A stretch of 64,000 nucleotides of DNA, taken from Alteromonas lipotrueiana. Lineage in GTDB: Bacteria > Pseudomonadota > Gammaproteobacteria > Enterobacterales > Alteromonadaceae. Positions 48,430 through 57,951 of the stretch are shown piece after piece. Within the stretch, counting starts at the first letter, position 1. Each line of letters starts with the position of its first letter. Both the position numbers and the translations under genes were made by a program. The notes beneath the pieces were generated by a model that saw only the letters and a program-made list of their open reading frames with translations, was not told the DNA's origin and did not search any database. The stretch covers positions 102,301 to 166,300 of the forward strand of contig NZ_JAESDK010000006.1 of assembly GCF_019249245.1 (NCBI RefSeq), in the 5' to 3' direction.

Positions 48430-49413
48430 ATGGTATCTTTATTTAAAGAAGAAGAGTTGGCGGCTCGTTTTGACGATAAAATTGAGCCGTTTTGGAATGA
48501 CAAGGTCACTACGGGTCAGTTTGTCGGCAAACATGATGTCCCGGTTCATTATGCATGGTGCGTTCCTCCTCAGGCCGAACATAGTGTGTTAATTAGTTCC
48601 GGTCGCATCGAGTCATTGCTGAAGTACAAAGAAGTTGTTTTTGATTTGTATCAGCAGGGATTTGCAGTCTTTATTTTTGACCATCGCGGGCAGGGGTTGT
48701 CGGGGCGTATGACAGACAACCCGCATCATGGCTATGTGGTTAGTTTTACCGATTACGTAGAGGATTTGCTGGCATTTTGCTCCAGTGTCGTGCGACCCAA
48801 TCAGCGCGGCCCGCTTAACTTATTGTGTCATTCTATGGGCAGCGCCATTGGCGCGTTAGCTATTTTGCGTCAGCCCGACTGGTTTCATAAAGCCGTGTTT
48901 TGCTCGCCTATGTTCGGTATTCGACCGGCATTACCCGCCTTGTTGGCAAAAAGTTTATTATGGCTGGGAAAATGCCGAGATACCCGGGCTGGATTACTTA
49001 CCGATTATTTTTTCGGGCAACAGGATTACCAGGCCATTCCTTTTGCCGCCAATAAACTTACTCACAGCTACATGCGGTACACATTGTTTCGTCAAATCTA
49101 CGATGCTCAACCTCAAATTCAGTTAGGCGGCGTGACTACCGACTGGCTGGCGGCGGCCCATGACGCTATGGCAATTATTGAGCATCAGGCACATCAGCTA
49201 AACCTGCCATGTCTTATTTTTTCTGCCGGCGCAGACAAAGTGGTCGATAATCGCGCTCAGGCTCGCATTGCTCGTCATATCCCTGACTGTCACTGGGTCG
49301 AAATTGACGGCGCGGCGCACGAACTTCTGATTGAAGCTGACCAATACCGCGAACCGGTTATGCAACAACTTTGCGCATTTATGCTTGCCGATAGTCACAA
49401 AACTTGCCCGTAG
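48430..49413 (+). CDS. pldB: Alpha/beta hydrolase, lysophospholipase L2 (PldB)-like
   Basis: A 327-residue hydrolase likely acting on monoacyl lipids at the inner membrane. The nucleophile elbow is CHSMGS with S135; [11 protein letters not shown] (83-93) is typical of the monoglyceride lipase/PldB group; the last His is in DGAAHELL near 303. Similarity to PldB includes the N-terminal block [11 protein letters not shown] and the mid-region PMFGI. It lies 54 bases after cpxA, on the same strand, so it may respond to envelope stress. Confidence 0.85.
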   Translation: MVSLFKEEELAARFDDKIEPFWNDKVTTGQFVGKHDVPVHYAWCVPPQAEHSVLISSGRIESLLKYKEVVFDLYQQGFAVFIFDHRGQGLSGRMTDNPHHGYVVSFTDYVEDLLAFCSSVVRPNQRGPLNLLCHSMGSAIGALAILRQPDWFHKAVFCSPMFGIRPALPALLAKSLLWLGKCRDTRAGLLTDYFFGQQDYQAIPFAANKLTHSYMRYTLFRQIYDAQPQIQLGGVTTDWLAAAHDAMAIIEHQAHQLNLPCLIFSAGADKVVDNRAQARIARHIPDCHWVEIDGAAHELLIEADQYREPVMQQLCAFMLADSHKTCP

Positions 49414-49471
49414 CAAACTTTGGTTTTATGCTGAACGGCTCAACATGCCCACCTTTCAAATAAACATACCC

Positions 49472-49936
49472 ATGATTGATATAGTATTATACCAGCCGGA
49501 AATACCCCCCAATACTGGCAACATTATTCGTCTTTGCGCAAACAGTGGTTTTGCCCTGCACCTTATCGAACCGTTGGGATTTGACTGGGATGATAAACGG
49601 GTGCGCCGTGCCGGGCTCGATTACCATGAATTTGCCAACGTAAAACGGCATGCCAGTTTAGAGGCTTACTTTCAAAGCGAAAAGCCTGAGCGCGTATTGG
49701 CGTGTACGACTAAGGGCAAAGCTTTTCATAGTGAGGTGACGTATCAGCTTGGTGATGCACTGTTATTTGGCCCTGAAACCAGAGGGCTACCTGACGACGT
49801 CATTGATGCACTGCCTGCTGAACAGCGTGTGCGAATTCCTATGCTGCCCAACAGTCGTAGCATGAACTTATCTAATGCGGTCTCGGTATTTGTCTATGAA
49901 AGTTGGCGGCAGTTTGGATACCCCAACGCGCGATAA
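49472..49936 (+). CDS. trmL: tRNA (cytidine(34)-2'-O)-methyltransferase TrmL
   Basis: A 154-residue SPOUT-class methyltransferase modifying the wobble base of tRNA-Leu isoacceptors. [29 protein letters not shown] and [22 protein letters not shown] are the three conserved motifs of the TrmL knot. The frame is open further upstream, overlapping pldB, but the ATG at 49472 gives the family length (E. coli 157). Confidence 0.95.
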   Translation: MIDIVLYQPEIPPNTGNIIRLCANSGFALHLIEPLGFDWDDKRVRRAGLDYHEFANVKRHASLEAYFQSEKPERVLACTTKGKAFHSEVTYQLGDALLFGPETRGLPDDVIDALPAEQRVRIPMLPNSRSMNLSNAVSVFVYESWRQFGYPNAR

Positions 49937-49961
49937 AAGCCAAAGGGTACTGAGAACGCAA

Positions 49962-49980
49962 TTGATAACCATTCCTATTT
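49962..49980 (+). promoter_or_regulatory. Fur-like box upstream of the TonB-dependent receptor gene
   Basis: TTGATAACCATTCCTATTT resembles the gammaproteobacterial Fur operator (GATAATNATTCTCATTT type), 61-79 bases before the receptor start. The left half is strong, the right half is diverged. Confidence 0.45.
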
Positions 49981-50041
49981 ACATTTGATTTTGGACTGGC
50001 TAGACTACTGTCTGCTTCTTCACTGACCAGATAGTATAAAA

Positions 50042-52174
50042 ATGCGAAAATTATCTTCTATTGCTTTGGTAACAGGCGCCGTGCTTGCCTCGCCCATGGC
50101 CGCCCAGGCTCAAAACTCTTCAGCAGACGCTTCATCGAATCTTGAAACCATAGAGGTGAAAGGGGTAAGAAGCGCCTTTGGAGCTACTAAAACATCGGTG
50201 CCCATTGTTGAAATGGCGCGGTCTGTGTCAGTTGAAACGTTAGACGACTTGCTAGACAAAGGGGCGTTCAATTTATCGCAAACGACCACGTACATGGCCG
50301 GTGTAACCGGTGAAACATACGGGTTTGCTACTCGCGGCGATACTATAAGCAGCCGCGGATTAACGATTCCTCGCTATCGCGACTCTATTCAGGAATTATT
50401 TGGTAGCTACAATAGTACCCGCGCCGAAGTGTACACACTGGAGCAGGTAGAACTATTAAAAGGTCCGGCTTCGGTGCTATATGGCCAGGGGTCTCCGGGA
50501 GGGCTGGTCAATTATGTGTCTAAAACCCCCAAAGAGACTCAGGCCAGCGAAGTCAGGCTGGATTATGGCAGCTTTGATAAAAAGCAGCTTAGTGTTGATA
50601 CTAACCATGCACTTAGTGATGACAACACCTGGCTAGGAAGGTTTGTCGGTATTTACCGTGATGCTGATTCGCAGGTTGATTATGTAAACGATGATACCCG
50701 GGTAGCCATGCCCTCTATCAGCTTTGCCCCCTCATCGGACACCCGGTTCACTTTAATCGGGCTGTTTCAGGATACCAACAGCGATACAGGCGCACAGTTT
50801 ATCCCCATTGAAGGAACCTTATTGCCGTTAGCTAATGGCGGCTACCTGCCAGATCAGGATGTGTACGCTGGCGAACCTGACTTTAATAAATATGATACTC
50901 AGTCAAGTCAGTTAACATTATTGGGTGAGCATGCCATTAATGAGACTACGCAATTAACATTCACTGCGTTATGGCGTGACGGTGAAGCCGATTATCAGCA
51001 AGCCTGGCCGGTGTTTACCGGAGCTGGTAATTCGCGTTATCTAGATAACACCCAGCTGCCTGGTGACACCAGCTCAGACACTACTGTCGCGCGCACCTTC
51101 TATAGCGCCGATAATACTTTCACCCAACAAGCTGTAGATGTACGTTTAAGTAAAACGGTAAGCACCGGTCTTTTACAACATAATATTTTGGCAGGAGCAC
51201 AGTACCAGCAAGTAGAAACTGATACCGATTCGGCGTATTTCGCCGGTGGCGGCGCTTACTCGGGCGATTTCAGCTATGTGCTTGATTTGGCTAACCCGCA
51301 GTATACCGGGGCGCCCGATGCCGAAGTGTTGGCAAACTATTTTGTCAACGGGCCGGTTCAGGAAGTAAAAGATCTGGGTATTTATTTGTCTGATCAGGTG
51401 TCTTTAGATAGCTGGCGTTTAACCCTGGGTATGCGTTACGACAATGTAGATAACGACAACGGCAGTACCTCTCAGCAAGACTCAAATACGTCTTATTCAG
51501 CCGGTATTTTATATCGATTTGAAAATGGACTATCGCCGTATGTCAGTTACGCCGAGTCATTTGAAACCGTGGTAGGTCTTACCCTTGACGGCGAGCAGCT
51601 GCAACCTGAAGAAGGCCGTCAATACGAAGCCGGGCTTAAATATGCATTTCAGGATGTTCCGGGATTTATGACGCTGTCAGCGTATGACATTGAAATCTCT
51701 AATTTGCCCAACCCCAATTCTTTACCGGTAGAAGCCGCCCAACAACAAGGCGAAACTTCAATCAAAGGAATTGAATTTGAAAGTTATGTGGTGCTGGGCG
51801 AATTCACTGCTGAGCTAAATGCCGCGGTATCTGATACCCGTGACCCCAACGGCTATGCGTTATCGGCACAACCTGAAGAAAACGCATCTTTATGGGTGAC
51901 CTGGCGTCCGGAGATACTGGCGCAGTGGCGCTTTGGCGCCGGACTGCGTTACGTCGGACAAAGCGTAGCGCAAAACGCACAGCTTCGTTATGAAACTCCT
52001 TCCTATACACTGGCTGACCTGATGATAGAAAAAGTGCTTAGCGATAATCTGGTTGCTCAGATTAATGTGCGTAACTTAACCGATAAAACCTACCTCACCT
52101 CGTGCCTGACCCGGGGCGATTGTTTTCCGGGTGTGCGTCGACAAATTAATGCATCGCTGACTTACCAGTTCTAA
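50042..52174 (+). CDS. TonB-dependent siderophore receptor
   Basis: A 710-residue outer-membrane receptor. Signal peptide 1-24 (ending AAQAQ), a TonB-box-like stretch ETIEVKG (about 35-41), a plug domain (43-165, with TRGDTISSRGLTI, RAEVYTLEQVELLKGPASVLYGQGSPGGLVNYVSK), and a 22-strand barrel ending in LTYQF. The LLKGPASVLYG...GGLVNYVSK motif is characteristic of hydroxamate or catecholate siderophore receptors (FhuA/FpvA-like). There is no N-terminal signalling domain for an ECF sigma pair. It leads a three-gene unit with a Fur-like box. Confidence 0.93.
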   Translation: MRKLSSIALVTGAVLASPMAAQAQNSSADASSNLETIEVKGVRSAFGATKTSVPIVEMARSVSVETLDDLLDKGAFNLSQTTTYMAGVTGETYGFATRGDTISSRGLTIPRYRDSIQELFGSYNSTRAEVYTLEQVELLKGPASVLYGQGSPGGLVNYVSKTPKETQASEVRLDYGSFDKKQLSVDTNHALSDDNTWLGRFVGIYRDADSQVDYVNDDTRVAMPSISFAPSSDTRFTLIGLFQDTNSDTGAQFIPIEGTLLPLANGGYLPDQDVYAGEPDFNKYDTQSSQLTLLGEHAINETTQLTFTALWRDGEADYQQAWPVFTGAGNSRYLDNTQLPGDTSSDTTVARTFYSADNTFTQQAVDVRLSKTVSTGLLQHNILAGAQYQQVETDTDSAYFAGGGAYSGDFSYVLDLANPQYTGAPDAEVLANYFVNGPVQEVKDLGIYLSDQVSLDSWRLTLGMRYDNVDNDNGSTSQQDSNTSYSAGILYRFENGLSPYVSYAESFETVVGLTLDGEQLQPEEGRQYEAGLKYAFQDVPGFMTLSAYDIEISNLPNPNSLPVEAAQQQGETSIKGIEFESYVVLGEFTAELNAAVSDTRDPNGYALSAQPEENASLWVTWRPEILAQWRFGAGLRYVGQSVAQNAQLRYETPSYTLADLMIEKVLSDNLVAQINVRNLTDKTYLTSCLTRGDCFPGVRRQINASLTYQF

Positions 52175-52190
52175 ACACAAGGAGCACACT

Positions 52191-52718
52191 GTGGTTGTTT
52201 ATTCTGCGTTAGTTTGTGCTGGTCTTGGAGTGGGCTCGTTGTATGCTGGCTGGCGACAAAGTAAACGTTGGCTTGGTGGGTTAGCGCTGCTGCTTTGGGC
52301 GGGGTCAATGGTATTATTTTATTATGGTACTGGCTGGCAATACGCAATGGTTTATTCATTGCTGCTGCCCGCTTTATTGGTTTGGATTGGTATTATTTAT
52401 CAGGCCACTACCAAACCTTTGCAGCATTACATAACTAAGCCCAGGCCTTTAAATACAAGTCTGAGTAATATCGGTAAACACGTTGTTGTGGCGGGTGTGG
52501 TGCTTGGCGCAGAGCTTGTCTTTAGCTTAACGATATGTCTGACGGTAGCTCGTTGGCTACCCATAACCTACAGTGGTCAGCTTGCTTTGTGTATCGTAAC
52601 TCAGCCGGTGGTATGGGCATTTATGGCGTACCACTTTTTAGCCAGTAAGCAACCGGTACGCACACTGGCCTTTCATTTTATTGTGGCGCTGATTTTTGGC
52701 GCGCTATTATTGTTGTAA
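52191..52718 (+). CDS. Uncharacterised five- or six-helix membrane protein in the iron-receptor unit
   Basis: A 175-residue polytopic membrane protein with hydrophobic segments near 3-20, 27-45, 50-70, 96-118, 127-150 and 155-175. I do not recognise a family. The start is GTG behind AAGGAG, 16 bases after the receptor stop, and it ends 6 bases before the PepSY gene, so it is part of one transcript. A role in siderophore handling or reductive iron release across the inner membrane is inferred from context only. Confidence 0.75.
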   Translation: MVVYSALVCAGLGVGSLYAGWRQSKRWLGGLALLLWAGSMVLFYYGTGWQYAMVYSLLLPALLVWIGIIYQATTKPLQHYITKPRPLNTSLSNIGKHVVVAGVVLGAELVFSLTICLTVARWLPITYSGQLALCIVTQPVVWAFMAYHFLASKQPVRTLAFHFIVALIFGALLLL

Positions 52719-52724
52719 GATTTT

Positions 52725-54143
52725 ATGTCCTTATTTTCGCGTCAACCCGCGCTTAACGCCCATCGCTGGCTGGGGGTCTTTTTAGGCGCCTTGCTGTTTC
52801 TGGTGTGTATATCAGGCACCCTGGTGGTATTTAATCAGGAACTTGAACGATGGGAACAAGCTGATGTTCCTGAATTAAACACGGTTACTCCTACTGCCGC
52901 AGGTCGTGCCTTAGAAACGTTTATACAGCGTTATCCGCAGGCTACTGAGCATTATCATGTGGTTTTTCCGGGCTCGGGAATTCCACGTCTGGTGGCTGAA
53001 AACGATCATCAGGCGGTCTTCGCTAACGCGCAGGGTGACCTGCTACAGACTGAACATTTTCCCTGGTCAAAAATGCTCGTCGATTTGCATTATTATCTGC
53101 ATTTGCCCTCGACCTGGGGGTTATTGCTGGTTAGTGCCTTAGGCGCCATTATCTGCGCTTTAGTCGTCAGCGGTTTTATTGCTCATAAGCGTATTGTTAA
53201 AGATGCATTTAAATGGCGGCGAGGGGGCACCGGTCAGCCGGGACGTATTGATTTACATAATCGTTTTGGCGTCTGGGCTTCGCCTTTTCATGCCATGATT
53301 GGTATTACCGGCACCTATTTTGGTTTGGCCGGTATTGTACTTACTGTCGTTGCGCAATTGGATACTCAGGGTGACAGACAAGCGGTGGTTGATAAAGTAT
53401 TCACCCCCGAGCCCACCCTTAGTCATCGTGTTCAGCCGCCGGATATTACCACCGCACTGCAGTATTTTGAGACGATGCAAACCGGCCATAAGCCTATATT
53501 TTTAACCGTACATGATGTTGGCACCCCCCAACAATTTATTGAAATTTACGCACAGGTACCTGAACAACTCATCTACTCTGAAAATTACCGATTTACCTCA
53601 GCCGGTGAATTTTTAGGCACCGCAGGCTATGAAGATGGCGTTTGGGGTAAAAAGCTTATTTATTCGCTGTATCGACTGCATTTTGGCGATTTTGCAGGTT
53701 GGCCGGTTAAGCTTTTGTATTTTGTATTAGGAATTATGTTAACCGCTTTATGTGTATCAGGAATGGACATCTGGTTAGAAAAGCAAGGCCGCCCAGCGCG
53801 AGTAAACAGGCTCTGGCAAGGCTTTGTATGGGGAAGCATAAGCGCACTGGCTATAACCGCTGCCGTTTCTCTATATTTTAATGTATCGTCTTATGCCGCG
53901 TTTTGGGGGTTACTCATACTGGGATGCAGTGTCAGTACGCTTTGGGCCAAAATAGATAAGTTCACTTGGCTGCTTATTTGTGCGGGGAGTTGCTTGCTGC
54001 TGTTAATTTGTCACCTGGTCAAATATGGTGAGTGGGCGCTATCGCCGGCAAGTCTGCCAGTTAACAGTCTGTTGATGTTGTTTATTATGTGGTGTGGCTG
54101 GAAGGCGCATCAGGAGAATAAAATAAACGCGGTTAGTCACTAA
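52725..54143 (+). CDS. PepSY-associated membrane protein (PiuB-like)
   Basis: A 472-residue inner-membrane protein of the PepSY_TM family. The first helix follows HRWLGVFLGALLFLVCISGTLVVF (about 13-36) and carries the family His; LHYYLHLPSTWGLLLVSALGAIICALVVSGF (about 122-150), HNRFGVWASPFHAMIGITGTYFG (about 176-200) and a membrane bundle at the C-terminus follow. Such proteins accompany TonB receptors under iron limitation and are thought to reduce or release iron from siderophores. The conserved His residues in the helices could bind haem. Confidence 0.9.
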   Translation: MSLFSRQPALNAHRWLGVFLGALLFLVCISGTLVVFNQELERWEQADVPELNTVTPTAAGRALETFIQRYPQATEHYHVVFPGSGIPRLVAENDHQAVFANAQGDLLQTEHFPWSKMLVDLHYYLHLPSTWGLLLVSALGAIICALVVSGFIAHKRIVKDAFKWRRGGTGQPGRIDLHNRFGVWASPFHAMIGITGTYFGLAGIVLTVVAQLDTQGDRQAVVDKVFTPEPTLSHRVQPPDITTALQYFETMQTGHKPIFLTVHDVGTPQQFIEIYAQVPEQLIYSENYRFTSAGEFLGTAGYEDGVWGKKLIYSLYRLHFGDFAGWPVKLLYFVLGIMLTALCVSGMDIWLEKQGRPARVNRLWQGFVWGSISALAITAAVSLYFNVSSYAAFWGLLILGCSVSTLWAKIDKFTWLLICAGSCLLLLICHLVKYGEWALSPASLPVNSLLMLFIMWCGWKAHQENKINAVSH

Positions 54144-54155
54144 TGCAATAAAAGT

Positions 54156-54185
54156 AGCGGCAAACCCTTGAACGGGCTTGTCGCT
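54156..54185. terminator. Bidirectional terminator between the PepSY gene and gpsA
   Basis: A 12-bp stem AGCGGCAAACCC/GGGCTTGTCGCT with one A-C mismatch and one G-T pair, loop TTGAAC, between convergent stop codons. The T-runs are poor, so efficiency is uncertain. Confidence 0.5.
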
Positions 54186-54212
54186 TGCAATTTTACAATG
54201 TAGCAGGGTAAC

Positions 54213-55223
54213 TTAACTTTCGGTTTTTAACGACCGGCTAAGTAGCGCTAAAGCAGCTTCTTTAGGCATTTTGCCTTCATAGAGGACAGCATAAATTTGC
54301 TCGCAGATGGGCATTTCTACACCAACTCGTGCTGCCAGCGTATGAACTTCTTCCGTATTGCGAAAGCCTTCGACCACCTGACCAATCTCAGCCATAGCTT
54401 CATCAACCTGTTTACCTGCACCTAAGGCCAGGCCAAACCGCCGGTTACGAGATTGATTATCAGTACAGGTCAGCACTAAATCGCCAAGCCCGGCCATACC
54501 CATAAAGGTTTCAGGCTGAGCACCTAAGCGCACGCCTAACCGGGTAAGCTCGGCTAATCCACGGGTAATGAGCGCGGTGCGGGCATTAGCACCAAATCCC
54601 AGACCATCGGCAAGCCCAGCCCCAATCGCAATCACATTTTTAACCGCACCGCCCAGTTGTACGCCAATAAAATCAGGGTTTTTATACACCCGAAATGTTT
54701 TGCTGCAATGCAGCTTGGCGGCAAAACTGTCGATAAGCGCTTCGTCATGTGAAGACAGAGAAATAGCAGTGGGTAAGCCAGCCACCATTTCTTTGGCAAA
54801 GGTAGGGCCTGACAATACCGCCAATGGGTAGTTGTCACCCAATACATCTAAGGCGACCTCACGTAACAAACGACCACTGCCTGGCTCTAATCCTTTGGTG
54901 GCCCAGATAACTCGATGCTCAGGCTGCAACAAGGGTTGTAGTGCTTCGAGCATCGCTTTAAAACCATGACTGGGCACCACAATTAAAATATCACGGCTTT
55001 GAGCGACCACCTGGGCCAGATCTGCACTGATTTTTAATGCTTCAGGAAAGCGTGAACCCGGTAAATACCGGGCATTTTCGCGTTGTTGCGAAAGCTGGCT
55101 CATGTGCTCAGCATCACGGCCCCACAACCAGGTAGGCTGATTGTTTCTGGCCAGACAAAATGCCAGAGCGGTACCGTAGGAGCCTGCCCCCAGTACCGTG
55201 GTCGAGTCGGTCAAAGAGGTCAT
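54213..55223 (-). CDS. gpsA: Glycerol-3-phosphate dehydrogenase [NAD(P)+]
   Basis: A 336-residue cytoplasmic enzyme making glycerol 3-phosphate for phospholipids. The Rossmann motif [18 protein letters not shown] is at the N-terminus; [25 protein letters not shown] and the catalytic [17 protein letters not shown] follow. The frame opens with TTG at 55229, but the ATG two codons later is the likely start. It follows secB by 6 bases, as in E. coli secB-gpsA. Confidence 0.97.
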   Translation of the reverse strand: MTSLTDSTTVLGAGSYGTALAFCLARNNQPTWLWGRDAEHMSQLSQQRENARYLPGSRFPEALKISADLAQVVAQSRDILIVVPSHGFKAMLEALQPLLQPEHRVIWATKGLEPGSGRLLREVALDVLGDNYPLAVLSGPTFAKEMVAGLPTAISLSSHDEALIDSFAAKLHCSKTFRVYKNPDFIGVQLGGAVKNVIAIGAGLADGLGFGANARTALITRGLAELTRLGVRLGAQPETFMGMAGLGDLVLTCTDNQSRNRRFGLALGAGKQVDEAMAEIGQVVEGFRNTEEVHTLAARVGVEMPICEQIYAVLYEGKMPKEAALALLSRSLKTES

Positions 55224-55229
55224 GCGCAA

Positions 55230-55727
55230 CTACGAATCAAGGTTTTGCTGCTGACCTTCTTCTTGCTGAGCGCGCTTTTGCATATACGCAGCGAAGATGG
55301 CGTCAAAATTAACCGGTGCCAGATTCAGTGGCGGGAAGGTACCACGATTGACCAAATTAGAAATAGTTTCACGAGCATAAGGAAACAACACATTTGGGCA
55401 GTAAGAACCCAGCATATGTGCTTTGTTTTGATCTGGCATTTCGCCAAGTGCAAAGATTCCAGCTTGTTGTACTTCACATAAAAAAGCGGTTTCTTCACCC
55501 ATTGAGGCGGTTACTGTAACTGACAAAGTCACTTCAAAAACATGCTCTTCAAGCTGAGCGGTTTTTGTATCCAGATCGAGTTTTATTTCTGGCTTCCAAT
55601 CTTTGGTGAAAATGGCAGGGGCATTAGGTGATTCAAAAGAAATATCTTTGGTGTAAATTCGTTGAATATTAAACTGTGTACCCTGTTGCGCATTGTTTGC
55701 GCCGTTTGTTTGATTTTCTTCAGCCAT
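55230..55727 (-). CDS. secB: Protein-export chaperone SecB
   Basis: A 165-residue cytosolic chaperone that holds precursors unfolded for Sec[20 protein letters not shown] (about 23-41), [14 protein letters not shown] and [32 protein letters not shown] are conserved family segments. The tail is Gln-rich. The order secB-gpsA with grxC and yibN upstream matches E. coli. Confidence 0.97.
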   Translation of the reverse strand: MAEENQTNGANNAQQGTQFNIQRIYTKDISFESPNAPAIFTKDWKPEIKLDLDTKTAQLEEHVFEVTLSVTVTASMGEETAFLCEVQQAGIFALGEMPDQNKAHMLGSYCPNVLFPYARETISNLVNRGTFPPLNLAPVNFDAIFAAYMQKRAQQEEGQQQNLDS

Positions 55728-55766
55728 GTTTATTTCCTAGTTATCGTTATTAATACCAGCTTAGCG

Positions 55767-56024
55767 TTACACTGCCAGCAGAGGATCCAACTTGTTCCGG
55801 GCTTCCAGACCAAGCATTTCATCACAACCGCCAATGTGCTGATCGTTGATAAAAATTTGTGGAACGGTGTAGCCCCCGTTAGCTCGGGTAATCATTTCGT
55901 CACGTAATTCAGGGCGTACATCAATCTCATACTCAATAAACTCTACCCCTTTTTGGTTCAACAGTGCTTTAGCACGGTGACAAAACGGGCAGTACCCTTT
56001 ACTGTAAACTTCAACTTTGCTCAT
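55767..56024 (-). CDS. grxC: Glutaredoxin 3
   Basis: An 85-residue dithiol glutaredoxin. The redox motif CPFC is at 12-15 in KGYCPFCHRAKALL; TVPQIFIND (cis-proline TVP) and GGCDEM complete the glutathione site. It lies 39 bases upstream of secB and 9 bases after yibN. Confidence 0.97.
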   Translation of the reverse strand: MSKVEVYSKGYCPFCHRAKALLNQKGVEFIEYEIDVRPELRDEMITRANGGYTVPQIFINDQHIGGCDEMLGLEARNKLDPLLAV

Positions 56025-56033
56025 AGGTAGCCC

Positions 56034-56459
56034 TTATTTCGCGACCGGCAGATTCGCACTCTGCCAGGAATTCATTCCGCCTTTCAGTATTTTAACATCG
56101 CTAAAGCCTTCTTTGGCCATAGCCGAGGCAACCGGACGAGCGGTATTTCCCATTGCACACACTACGATAATGGGTTTACCCTTCTGGTTTTCAAGCTTTT
56201 TGAAGTCACGCTTTTTAAGCTCTTCAGGTTTTATCTGTCGCGCACCCAGAATATGACCGGCTTTAAACTCCTTAGGAGAGCGGGCGTCTAAAATAACCGC
56301 ATCCTGTTTATTGACCAGTTGTGTAAGCTCGTGAGTGCCGACTTCTTTTACTGAAGAAGTAAAACCGGTAACAAAGCTATAAACCAACATAACCACCAGC
56401 GCTACCCACAGGCCCGCCAAAATAATATTATTACTTGCAAATTCGATCAGCTGATCCAT
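56034..56459 (-). CDS. yibN: Rhodanese-like membrane protein YibN
   Basis: A 141-residue protein with one N-terminal membrane helix (about 13-33) and a cytoplasmic rhodanese domain. ILDARSPKEFKAGHILGARQI is the substrate-loop region and the active cysteine is in VVCAMGNTAR, where E. coli YibN has no cysteine at the aligned place. The frame is open 27 codons further, but MDQLIEF starts where E. coli YibN does. It leads yibN-grxC-secB-gpsA. Confidence 0.92.
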   Translation of the reverse strand: MDQLIEFASNNIILAGLWVALVVMLVYSFVTGFTSSVKEVGTHELTQLVNKQDAVILDARSPKEFKAGHILGARQIKPEELKKRDFKKLENQKGKPIIVVCAMGNTARPVASAMAKEGFSDVKILKGGMNSWQSANLPVAK

Positions 56460-56717
56460 TACTTCAAACCTTACAGACCATAAAAAAGAGTGCAAAGTAT
56501 ATAGAAAAACAGCTAAGAAACCAGTGGGACCCGTGTGCAAACCCGTTTTAACGCCATTTAACTTCGGGGCAGACGGTTATTGCTTTGCAGTTCACCCTGG
56601 TGTTCTTTGTGTTTGGTATCAAAATAAGAATAGACCGCAATAGGTTGCTGGCTTGCCGGGAACCGTAAAACCTGCTGAAATAGCCCTCTTACTTTCTTTT
56701 TACTGCAGTGCAATTTA

Positions 56718-57866
56718 ATGATATCAAAGCTTGGTTGGGCGGCCGTAGGCGGTTGGTTTTTATTGCTTGGCGCCGGGGTTCTTTTTGCCTCGCAGGCGTT
56801 CGGTCAGGAAACACAACAAGCTCAACTTGAAGATTTACGCCAGCAACTAAAATCTCGTCAGCAAACATTAAAAGCAAATCAGGCTAATGCTGAAGAGTTG
56901 CAAGAATTTTTATCTGAGTCTGAAATTGAAATTGGCCGTGCTGCGAGCTTATTAAATCAAACGCATCAGAAACTGGCTGAAAATCGGCAGCAACAACAGC
57001 AGCTTGAACAAGAACAGCGTTCGCTTAAACAGGCTATTGTTGATCAACAAGACATGCTGGCCAGTCAGCTTCGAAGTGCCTTTATGGCTGGGCATTACGA
57101 TTATGCCAAAATGATTTTTTTTCAGGAAGACGCAAAGTCGTTTGAGCGGGTATTGACCTATTACAAGTATGTGAGCAAAGCACGTCAACAAGAAATTACG
57201 CGTTTCAAACAAAATGTAGCCAGACTGCAAGAAGTAACAGCCAGTTTACAGAATAAAGCCGAACAGCTACAGCAGCTGGTCCAACAGCAAAAAGCGCAAC
57301 AGGCTGCACTGCAGGCCCGGCAACAGGATCGCGCCCAAACTCTTGCAAAACTGAACAAAAAGATTGCCAGCGATGCCGAGCGGGTTAAAAATATGGAAGC
57401 CAATGAGCAGGCACTTATCGCTGCAATTGAAGAAGCGCGCCGTGCTGCCGTGCGAGCAAAAACCACCTTGGCGGGATTACAAGCAAACAAAGGTAAGCTT
57501 AGCGTACCAGCGAAAGGCAAGGTTCGGCGATTATTTGGTACTCGCCGGCAGGGCCAGGTGCGCTGGAAAGGCATTGTTATAGAAGCCTCAGAGGGCAGCG
57601 CTGTCAAAACGATATCTCATGGCAGAGTACTTTACGCTGATTGGCTCAAAGGATTCGGACTGGTTTCCATTGTTGATCATGGCAAAGGCTTTATGAGCGT
57701 TTACGGGCATAATCAGGCGCTGCTAAAGCAAGCTGGCGATAATGTCGCGAACGGCGAGTCAATTGCACTGGTGGGTCAAAGTGGGGGGCAAAGCTACCCC
57801 AATCTTTATTTTGAAATACGTCACAAAGGCAAGGCGTTGAACCCTACTTCCTGGCTCAACTTATGA
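56718..57866 (+). CDS. envC: Murein hydrolase activator EnvC
   Basis: A 382-residue periplasmic protein that activates amidases AmiA/AmiB at the septum. A signal peptide (about 1-30) is followed by a long coiled coil (about 33-240, Gln-rich) and a degenerate LytM domain (about 265-382). The zinc-site residues of active LytM enzymes (HxxxD and HxH) are missing: the end reads LYFEIRHKG, not HLHFE. That is known for EnvC, which is an activator. It is divergent from yibN. The usual gpmI is absent upstream. Confidence 0.93.
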   Translation: MISKLGWAAVGGWFLLLGAGVLFASQAFGQETQQAQLEDLRQQLKSRQQTLKANQANAEELQEFLSESEIEIGRAASLLNQTHQKLAENRQQQQQLEQEQRSLKQAIVDQQDMLASQLRSAFMAGHYDYAKMIFFQEDAKSFERVLTYYKYVSKARQQEITRFKQNVARLQEVTASLQNKAEQLQQLVQQQKAQQAALQARQQDRAQTLAKLNKKIASDAERVKNMEANEQALIAAIEEARRAAVRAKTTLAGLQANKGKLSVPAKGKVRRLFGTRRQGQVRWKGIVIEASEGSAVKTISHGRVLYADWLKGFGLVSIVDHGKGFMSVYGHNQALLKQAGDNVANGESIALVGQSGGQSYPNLYFEIRHKGKALNPTSWLNL

Positions 57867-57951
57867 TTGGGCAAAGCTTGAAAATAAAAAGCCGACAATA
57901 CAATAACACCAAAATGCACCTGACCTGGGTCAGTAATATAAGAATAATAAT

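Noticed and set aside
57185..57607. 140-codon Cys/Ala-rich antisense frame inside envC
   Set aside because: The composition (runs of Cys, Ser, Ala) comes from the Gln/Ala-rich coiled coil read in reverse.
56718..57866. EnvC as an active zinc endopeptidase, or inactive by mutation
   Set aside because: Loss of the LytM zinc ligands is the normal state of EnvC activators and not an oddity.
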